From assembly GCA_022570795.1 (NCBI GenBank), contig JAKUDP010000023.1, positions 868,001 through 932,000 of the forward strand: a stretch of DNA of 64,000 nt. Reading direction: 5' to 3'. Below are positions 56,021 to 64,000 of this stretch, one piece after another. Every line of letters starts with the position of its first letter. Position 1 is the first letter of the stretch. The position numbers and the translations under genes are program-made. The DNA comes from Sphaerulina vaccinii (lineage: Eukaryota > Ascomycota > Dothideomycetes > Mycosphaerellales > Mycosphaerellaceae). Under the pieces are notes generated by a model. That model had not been told where the DNA came from. It worked only from the letters and a program-made list of their open reading frames with translations, and made no database searches.

Positions 56021-56986
56021 GCTTCCAGCGCAATCGATCCAATAACAGTCCGAGAGAAGTCTGGTCGAACCAGCTGCCAGCAGCAGTGTGGAAGGCATGA
56101 TACCACTGCGCAAAGAGGTGTCTGGAGACTTGGGGCGTGGATATGATACAAATGGCAATCCTGCGAAGGTCTCATTCAACTGCAAAGTGTATGGAATGGC
56201 GAGCGTTGATAGGCCTGAAACGTTGTGTGTCGCATATCTGGCGAGCAGCTTCAGTGCCGCGCAAGCTTGCCTGTGACAACAGAAGGAGTGGTACAATTGC
56301 AGAGCTGTAAGTCAGTGCTGATACTCGGTAGTGCTGCGAACGGGGCCTTGGGCGTTGAATGGCCTCCAGATCAGCCAACGAGTTATGTACATCTTTGTCT
56401 GAAATACGCTCAATTTGTCTTTAGCATTAGTCGCTCGTTTACGATCACAGTCTTCCAAGTACCAGTGTTGACGCTAGCCATGAAGCGTTTGAGCGTCGTT
56501 GTTGTCGACGCCGCTATCACGATAAGTGAAATGATGAAAAATGTATGCCTCCCGCTGTATTTATGAGCGGATGTACCACGAGCTTCGCATGTCTGAAGGA
56601 TTATATTCGATCTGAAATTGTCCTCTCCCATCCATTACGGCGAGCGACAATGTATATATACTGGCATCGATCAGACATCAAGAGTAAGTGTTGCTTCTAA
56701 TGAGTGAAGTGGTCGGTGTGTTACTACTGTGATATTGCTGCCATTTGTCAACTAGACTTCCATCGATCGGTGCTAGATTGTGAAGGATCATAAACGTCTG
56801 ACAGTTCAGTTAATGTATCCATCTCAGCAGGTGATAATATGGTTCACATTGGGGATGTGGTTGTAAGTGTCAAAGTCTCAATCCAAGACACATTGAACAT
56901 TCGCTAATAATTTCCACAGTAGTGGTATAATGTACGATGACAACCATCACGCTTCGACTTATCATCCACTAATACGACATTAACAG
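56021..56986. other. Intergenic, AT-rich
   Basis: No supported gene between the RING gene and the Pol III-like element. A GGTATAAT box lies at 56924-56931 upstream of that element. Confidence 0.5.
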
Positions 56987-57113
56987 ACTTCTTTAGCACT
57001 GCACTGCAGCGCCTTCTAGAAGTGGTCCAGGGGCAAGCAATACTATCAATCGTTCTATAAAGATTCCATACTAACTGTCAAATAGTTCGATTCCCTGCAT
57101 CTCCATTCTTTTT
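56987..57113 (+). ncRNA. Pol III-like (tRNA-related) element, copy A
   Basis: Plus-strand counterpart of the element at 49771-49897. The first 51 bases (ACTTCTTTAGCACTGCA to GGGGCAAG) have two differences. The last 33 bases, with the B-box-like AGTTCGATTCC and the CCCTGCATCTCCA end, also have about two. The middle of about 35 bases is diverged but exactly the same length. A T5 run follows. It points outward from the 7-kb block, as does the other copy. Not a canonical tRNA. Confidence 0.5.
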
Positions 57114-57158
57114 GCCTTTTGCGTGCGCCTTATATGCTATGTCTTTTGAAGATGGAGT

Positions 57159-57212
57159 TGTTGTGTTCTCTTTTGCAAATGGGGTTGGTTACTGTTGTGT
57201 TCTCTTTTGCAG
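57159..57212. repeat. Short direct repeat
   Basis: TGTTGTGTTCTCTTTTGCA occurs twice, about 34 bp apart, directly downstream of the Pol III-like element. Confidence 0.7.
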
Positions 57213-59765
57213 ATAAAGTTGTCATGTCGAGATATCAGAAAAATCAACTCTGGGAGATTTTGTCGGACAACCACCTTTCTTTTAGACAACTGCACAGTCC
57301 AGAGACTGTGTTAAGTTGCATCTTATCCCTTTTGCTCACATCAACGTAGTAGTTAACGCTATTAGATTGTTGCATCGACGGTATTCATCGATCTTGTTGT
57401 CACGCTGAGATGGATATTCTCTGAAGGTCAGAACTGACGAGCAGAATTGATACACTCCCGAATCAATACTCAGCAAAGTCAGATCGATGCATTCAAGGTT
57501 TTCTAAAGACTTGGTCTCCACAGCTATAATGAGACCAGTACGCCATGAGAAGCAGCTCGTGAGCTTGGCTGTTGGCTCCTCGAGTCTGTCAACCTATTAC
57601 TGGTCGCCTAAAGATGAGTCAACCTCGAGCAGAGGCTGCTGCGTTCTTAGCGCCATGCTGTTGCCTAGAGCAAGCAAGTGAATACTTCCCTCGGACCCAG
57701 ACTTGAAGGACGGGAAGAGCCAAGCCAGAAAGACTTGACGTGCGACCGTAGCTCACTGAGAGAAAGTCCATGTGGTGTTGAGCCAAGACGTAGCCGAAGT
57801 CGCGGAGGTCGATGGCCGCCAGTGGTTGTCGCAGCTCTTGGCCGTGTCAGTACTCCTTCTAATCAGCTCTACACAGGTGTAGACGTCTCGAACGTTCTCA
57901 TCACGAAGAATTCTTTTCTTCCCATAATGAGGGCTCGGAAAGCCGTCAGCCACATCAAAGATCACCAGCACAGAATATGGAGAGCTGAACAGCAAGGATG
58001 GTCATCCTTCTTTCCACACCAAGCCAGAAATGATGGCTCGCAAGCCACAATATCCGGAGACCGAACTTCAACGAGTATCGCAGCCTGCCAGAAGTGATCC
58101 TTTGCCGTCATTGAGGCTGATGACCTACCTCAAGCGGAATCTCATGGAATTCGTCCCTCACGTCTTGTGGCTCAGGCAGGATCAACAAGCAGCTTCAGCC
58201 CCAGATAATACAGGCATACCTCAGCTGCGAGAATGCTGCATTGTGGTAAGGACCTTAGGCACGCCGTGTGGCCGTAGGAGGACTGCAACGGCCGAGGACG
58301 TGCTAGGCATATGCAAGATCCTTATTGACGCGTGATGTAGTGCTCGAGCCAGAGCCAAACTTCATGCTTGGCGGCGAAAGAAGTGTGGTATGCCAACAGG
58401 CCGTGCTTTGCAGGTTTGCAGTTTCGCGAGCCGCCAGTCTCCAGTTTCCAGTTTCCGAAGGAGAGGCAGCAAGATGGCCAAATCCTTCGCGGCAGCGAGG
58501 CTTCCAGGTCTGTCCTGGAGCGGAAAGCGTGCTCAGTAACACCAAGACGAAATCGTGAGTGCTGAAAGAATGGTAGAACGGCACACTTCTCGCGAATATT
58601 CGAGGCAGTACGATGTATAGAGGAGGAAGTGTTTCTCAGGCCGCCAGCTGTTTTGGGAGCTCGAGAGCTCAGACATGCTGGCGATCCATGCACTGCACTG
58701 TGGAGGCGCGGCGACGACTTCGCCCTCTTCACGTCCTGAAACAATCAACCCTCACCACACTGAAACATTGCTTCGCATGCGCAAAATTGAGCAGACAAGA
58801 TGATCAGCTTACACAGAAACGTCGAGAAGAATGGTGATGATGCATCAGGACAATGTATGGACACGCCTTGAGGCCGTGGATGACCGACGCGTGGATGGTG
58901 TCCTCAGGATAGAGGACGCCCTCGTACATGCAACGTCCTACATCATCATCATCATGTAGCTCGCAAGAGCCGGTAGCTATCGACTATGCGAAGGTGGTGG
59001 TCTGTGTGTCAGGTTACTGTATCAAGATCGCTTTCTGCTAGTCCTGATGACCTTCACCCATCTAACGAGGCAGTGCAGAGAACTACAATCCTACCGACGT
59101 GCTAATTACACCTGGTGCAGACTGTCGCTTCTCTACGGGCGGACCTGATCCTGCGAACGCATCTCACATCGTGCAGGCCTTACATGGATCATTGTTGGAT
59201 GTTTTAAGACTACACTTCTGGACCTGCATGAGATCTGCACCTATCCTTTCATTGTTTGCGCAAGACAACCTCACATTGTGACTCTCAACAATACTTCCCC
59301 AAGAGCAGACCACTATTCAAGCTCTTCACAGCAACACCGTACGCCCTGTCCCCCCTGTGCGTCGCCCTCGAGCTATATACCAGATTTCTTCTGGTGCCAC
59401 TCCTCAGCCACACCATCCATCCCTGTTCCATCAACCCAAGCAGTGTTACGGCAATCAGCATCACACCTTCAACGATCATCGAGAGTTCGGATCTCTACAA
59501 CTACTACTGCCAGGTGGCATACATTATTCTGGACTCTACATTGCGGCACACACTGAGCAGAATCGATTGGTCACAAGCTAGTGATTCTGCGTCAGAGGGC
59601 CCTTCACCTTGCACCAGGCACGTGCCAAGGCTTAAGCGCCGATCACATCGCCGCGCAGGCATCAACTTGGTTCAGAAGTGACTGTGATCGAGATTGTCAA
59701 GAGTATCTCTTTTAATCTCTGTCAACAATCTCTGTACATCCACGACAAACAGAACAACAGCAACA
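57213..59765. other. 2.5-kb gene-poor stretch
   Basis: Frames such as 57678-58097, 58030-58335 and 59256-59681 on the plus strand are open but have no motifs or clear splice links. The last 500 bases are probably the leader and promoter of the gene at 59766. Confidence 0.45.
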
Positions 59766-61220
59766 ATGTGTGTTGTGGAGAACAAGACATATGTCTACCC
59801 AGACAATCGCCGCGATGTCATACGCAGGCAATACCGATGCCACAATGCCCCTGCTGGAGGCTTGTGCGCATATGTCGAGGAAAGGCATACCGAAGCTGCT
59901 CGTGTGGTCGAGAGAAGACCAGATGCTGAACAGGCAGCGTCTCCAATCTCGAGAAATACTGTCGTGGCCAATGGACGAGAGTACCGATACTTCCCATTGA
60001 GTCGACGTTCCAGCAAACGTTCGTCTGGAGGACGACCAGATACCAGCGACGGTACCCAGTCACCAAGAGATAGCCTCGTCTCATCATCACCAAGCAGAGT
60101 ACCCACATACAAGACTGTCAGACCAGCGGCGCCATCTCCGCCGCCAGCACCACGGACATCTCGAAGAGTCTCATTCCGCGAGTCATCTCCTGACAGGAGA
60201 CTAGAGGCACTGGGTGGCACAGCTATCTACTCGAGACCCCCTTCCCTTAGCATGCCAAGGGCCGATGATCATGAGCGGCATTCCCTCGACCACAAGTCGT
60301 CTATATCGTCTTTGACAAACGAGGTAGACAACACAGAGCCACCACGGCGACGTTCCTCAATGAAGCGTAGTCGTCGCCCCAGTGGTCTAAACCTTGGCAT
60401 CGACTCATCGAACGCCATTCCAACATCACAATCTTCTCCTGGTCTAAGCGATCTGCCGAGGATCTATCGCGACATAACTGATTCTGCCACCGGACTCCCG
60501 GATCCACAACGATCGAGAGACAGCTTACGCCGCGAAGAGGATGAGCGACAAGCTCGTCTTGTTCGTGACACGATAGCCGCGACAGATGCACGCCAGCGTG
60601 CTCGGCAATCGCGAGAAGTGCAAGATTCATCTCAAAGGTACTTCGAGGACTCGTCAAGAGAGCACTCTCTGGAACGAAAAGCCAGTGACAGACGTGCTAC
60701 AGAGGCTAAGCTATCCGGAGAGCCTGGCCCATCTGCCCGGCAACAAGAAATTGATCGTAGGGTCGATGCCGAATTGGCTCGCGTAGCTCGCGAGAAGTAT
60801 GAAGCAGAGCAACGCAGACGACCTGAGCCCGCACGAATCACCACGTCTGCTCGCACATATACACATACTCCGTCATCGCCTGCAGGTTCTTCACGAATCT
60901 CAGCCCGGACCATGACTGACACATCCTCCCCAACCCTCTCGGCAAGAACGCCTCGTTATGGACGTGCCTTGGTCTCACAGCCTAATCCACCTAGGAACCC
61001 AATGGCTGAGCAAGGCGAGCGAGTCATTGATCGAGCACAAGCTCGTGGAGATTATGTGCTAGAAAACCTGACTGATGTGATGAGGAACACTTCTTTTGAT
61101 GACTACGATTCGTACGATGATGGCATGCAAAGTGTCGCGGAATCTGGGACACAAAGAGTGTCAACTAGACGATACAAAAGGGAGGAACGAAGGAGGAGGC
61201 GCGAAGGTTACAATAACTGA
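59766..61220 (+). CDS. Ser/Arg-rich coiled-coil hypothetical protein
   Basis: 484-aa intronless protein starting at an ATG with a good context (ACAACAATGTGT). The first 45 residues form a small conserved-looking N-terminus (CVVENKTYVYPDNRRDVIRRQYRCHNA) with three cysteines. The middle is disordered and rich in Ser, Pro and Arg, with many SP and RxxS sites. Residues 270-375 are highly charged (RREEDERQARLVRDTIAATD, REKYEAEQRRR) and likely form a long helix or coiled coil. The C-terminus has an acidic aromatic patch (FDDYDSYDDGM) and a basic tail. A 24-codon upstream extension of the frame lacks support. No family is recognised. Confidence 0.75.
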   Translation: MCVVENKTYVYPDNRRDVIRRQYRCHNAPAGGLCAYVEERHTEAARVVERRPDAEQAASPISRNTVVANGREYRYFPLSRRSSKRSSGGRPDTSDGTQSPRDSLVSSSPSRVPTYKTVRPAAPSPPPAPRTSRRVSFRESSPDRRLEALGGTAIYSRPPSLSMPRADDHERHSLDHKSSISSLTNEVDNTEPPRRRSSMKRSRRPSGLNLGIDSSNAIPTSQSSPGLSDLPRIYRDITDSATGLPDPQRSRDSLRREEDERQARLVRDTIAATDARQRARQSREVQDSSQRYFEDSSREHSLERKASDRRATEAKLSGEPGPSARQQEIDRRVDAELARVAREKYEAEQRRRPEPARITTSARTYTHTPSSPAGSSRISARTMTDTSSPTLSARTPRYGRALVSQPNPPRNPMAEQGERVIDRAQARGDYVLENLTDVMRNTSFDDYDSYDDGMQSVAESGTQRVSTRRYKREERRRRREGYNN

Positions 61221-62208
61221 GTTGTGTATTAGAAAATTGATGGGATTGATTCTTGTTGTCTTTCGTAGCTACTTTCGCTGACTATATGGATGGACGCGAA
61301 GTCATAGAGGATATAGATACATATGATTTCAACCTTCTCAGCTAGAAGTACATGCGAACACTACAGCTGCAAACCTGAGGCATCACTGCCAAGAAAGTTC
61401 TCCTCGTGCCTTCCGACAGACTTTCAATAACACTTCCCTCGACAACAACGTCAGCTTGTTGCTCATACGTCTCACCTTACCTCTCATCGTCTGAACATGG
61501 GCGAAGAGCAAGTCCAAATGCTAGTATCGACGTTCGAGACGCGCAATCGGCAGCTTGACATCATGGCAACCTCCGAACAACGCCGGCGTGAAGACCATAT
61601 ACCAAGCAGCATGGTCGCTCTAATCGACAAGGACAATAGCACAAGCCGGTTCCCGCGAGGACGCTATCCGCTGCTTAGCAGTCGCAACTATCATGCACCT
61701 TTTTATTTAAGATCGAGGTCCATCGAGGATCATTGAGCTTTGCAGATGGTGGACAATTATGTCCATCAGCTGCCGACACAAGACACTGCTCAACCTTGGA
61801 CTCGGGACATTCTGCTCAAGCGAATCGCTATAGCTTCACCGCCTACGTGGTGTAGTGTCTCCCAACACGACAGTGAATGAGCCAAAGTTCACTAGTCGTG
61901 GGCGGAAGGTGATGTGGAACAAGGATGCCTCTAATCCTTGAACAGCCGGATAGTGTGCCAAGCTGTTCGAGCTTCACGGCAATAGCACTCTAGTACGCGA
62001 CAGCGAGCATTGCTCACTGCGCTGAGTGGACTGTGCAATCTTGCTCCTGACTGGTCTCACGTTGACAATTTCCAGAGTCACTCACTAAGCTGATCTAGTA
62101 GTTGCAAGCATCGACAACAACCAATGTCGAAAGAAACATCTCTTCTTCTTGATTCAATTCTGGTCTGCGTTCGAAAAGCCGTCAACCAGTGCGGCCTCTT
62201 GCTTCAAG
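61221..62208. other. Intergenic
   Basis: No supported gene. A 79-aa plus-strand frame at 61497-61736 has no motif. The end is the promoter of the receptor gene. Confidence 0.5.
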
Positions 62209-63817
62209 ATGAAGCTCTTTTGGGATTTCCTGGTGCTGTTCATCGGTCTAGCACTCTGCCAGAATGCAACCAAGCAGGAACAGCTTGCTCGGGCTCTGGA
62301 GTTGTTGCAGACAATGCCTGAGTGTGCAGTAAGTCATGGTGGCTTGTGTACCAGTTTCGAATGACATGCTGACACCGCCCACAGCGAACCTGTCTGGTAT
62401 CATCAATTCTGTCCTCGGGTGTGGCAGTCGCGGATCTGGACCTGCAAGCAAGTTGCAATAATGCCACAGCAACCGCAGTTGTTGAAAAATGTGCTACAGC
62501 AGCATGCACTCTTCGCGAGCAGCTAAGTATGTTCCTCATCTTGGACACCCAGAGATCGTGCTGACTTGATAGCTTCCAAAAACGTGACCGAAACACTGTG
62601 CCAACGACCTGTTCGTGAATCGGAGCTGGTCCCCATTCCAAGAATCGTTGGCTTCGTCTTCGCGACTGTGGCATACCTCATGCGCATGGCTTCGAAAGTG
62701 TACTTTCCTTGCCAACGAGGCAGTCGTGTCGATACCGATTACTGGTGGGACGACGGTGTCATCACATTCGCTTACCTTCTCGTCATTCCTATCTCGGTCT
62801 TCTCACTCGAATTGGCCAAGCTGGGCATCGGACGTGATGTCTGGACTATTCCTTTTGATAACATCACGCAGCTTCTCAAGTAAGTGCATACTATACTTTC
62901 ACGAACGAGAGCAGCTACTGATACCGCATGAAGAATCTATTACATCGCCGAGATGATGTACCTCGTGGCCATAGCTGCGGTCAAGATTGCGATCCTTCTC
63001 ACTTACCTCCGCATCTTCCCATCAAAACGTTTTCGAATGCTAGTGTACGGAGCGCTTGGTCTGAATGTAGCTTACGCGATCACATTCTTCTTGGCCACTC
63101 TCTTCCAATGCACCCCAATACAGAACGTAAGTTACTTGACCACTTTGTCACTGAAAGCAGAGCTTCCCTTTCTGACGATGTCTAGGCTTGGCTTCATTGG
63201 GATGGTACACACCCTGGCAGATGCAACAACACCAATGCTCAAGGCTGGTCTGCGGCTGCAATCAACATCGTTCTGGATCTCATCGTGGTCATACTTCCTA
63301 TGCCGATGCTTTGGAGAATGGACCTGAACAAACGCAAGAAAGTCTTGGTTATGCTGATGTTTGGTAAAGTCACAGAAATTGGTTCGTGATAAGAGAAGCA
63401 GCTGCTAACATGATTGTTGTCCTAGGCGTCGGGTCGTTTGTCACCATCGTCAGTATGATTCGGCTTCAAATCCTCGTCAAGTTCGGTGACTCCAAGAACA
63501 TTACCTACGACTACAAAGCAGCCGGGTACTGGTCAATCGTGGAGTTACACACCGCTGTTGTGTGTGCTTGTATGCCTGGCATTCGCAACCTCATTCGCCG
63601 CGCGTTCCCAAAGATCATGGGCCAGTCAACAGCAGCTTCCAATACTGCATCGAATCTTTCCGGCCGGACCGCTGTCTCAAGCGCTGTCGACAAGGTCGGC
63701 AATAGAGTCTCCACCAGGCCAAGGCATAGTGATGATGAGGCTTTCATTCCTCTTGAGAACGTCTCTACGCACAACCTGGTCGAAACTCGTACGAAACCAG
63801 TAAGCCCGGACTACTGA
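62209..63817 (+). CDS. CFEM-domain Pth11-like G-protein-coupled receptor
   Basis: Six exons: 62209-62328, 62385-62526, 62573-62879, 62934-63126, 63186-63363 and 63426-63817. The five introns are 46-62 bp, all with GT donors (GTAAGT, GTATGT, GTAAGT, GTAAGT, GTAAAG) and phase-consistent AG acceptors. 443 aa. Residues 1-18 are a signal peptide (MKLFWDFLVLFIGLALC). The CFEM domain (about 25-92) holds eight cysteines, including PECARTC, ASCNN, KCATAAC and TLC. Seven hydrophobic helices follow, with typical rhodopsin_fungal/SAT4-type loops: YWWDDGVITFAYLL, IYYIAEMMYLVAIAAVKIAIL, YLRIFPSKRFR, NAWLHWDG, INIVLDLIVVILPMPMLW and a YDYKAAGYWSIVELHTAVVCACMP end helix. The cytosolic tail is Ser/Thr/Arg-rich. 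Pth11 of the rice blast fungus senses surfaces; this receptor's ligand is unknown. Confidence 0.92.
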
Positions 63818-64000
63818 GTATGCCGGAGCATTGTGCAAAGCATGAGACAACCATTGAGCATATATAGCTGGCTCGACAGCGAATGTGGAATTGGTCGAGG
63901 AACATACAATCATGCACTGAAGCAAAATGGAGGGGGGAGCCTCCCACGCAAAAGATGGAAATGTGACATGTTCGCACACCTGGCACTTCAGGGCAGCAGT
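63818..64000. other. Right edge, no gene seen
   Basis: 3' flank of the receptor gene. Nothing is supported. Confidence 0.5.

Overview
This window reads as nuclear DNA of a filamentous ascomycete, most likely a Dothideomycete of the Mycosphaerellales type. Genes are broken by short GT-AG introns, mostly 46-68 bp, with CTAAC/CTGAC branch sites. The gene set also fits: a HET-domain protein, a CFEM/Pth11-like receptor, small secreted cysteine proteins, a fungal hybrid histidine kinase and a C2H2/fungal-specific transcription factor. Species is inferred, not proven. Exon structures were rebuilt by hand from splice signals, reading phase and family resemblance.

Layout. 0.6-6.3 kb: two 2EXR/F-box-like proteins, a small SnoaL/NTF2-like protein, a quinone-oxidoreductase-like dehydrogenase with an in-frame TGA, and a HET protein on the minus strand. 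7.5-13.3 kb: a Cdc4-type myosin light chain, a secreted protein with repeats and Lys-Arg processing sites, an Fhit-type HIT hydrolase, a CoA-binding protein with a GC-AG intron, and an 80-aa secreted cysteine-rich protein. 13.4-24 kb: two long gene-poor stretches around a 1072-aa C2H2/Fungal_trans regulator. 24-36 kb: a proline-rich protein, a 2EXR protein, glutamate 5-kinase, Ddi1 (its start codon is split by an intron, and a decayed copy of its UBA end lies downstream), a GNAT acetyltransferase and an amino-acid permease. 36-49 kb: a large Ser/Arg-rich protein with an overlapping membrane-protein frame, a secreted double-psi beta-barrel protein, a six-exon GAF/hybrid histidine kinase and a CorA-like membrane protein.

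49.8-57.1 kb is the most unusual part. Two related RNA polymerase III-like elements in inverted orientation flank a block holding a GIY-YIG-domain protein with a degenerate tandem repeat upstream, a small four-exon gene that carries a short Hsp90 middle-domain segment, and a RING-finger protein. 57.1-64 kb: a gene-poor stretch, a Ser/Arg-rich coiled-coil protein and a complete six-exon CFEM receptor.

The conserved genes (PRO1, DDI1, the Cdc4-like light chain, HIT) are housekeeping. The receptor, histidine kinase, transcription factor and RING protein are signalling or regulatory. The secreted proteins, HET protein and 49.8-57.1 kb block are the accessory part. I see no secondary-metabolite cluster, rRNA, canonical tRNA or CRISPR.
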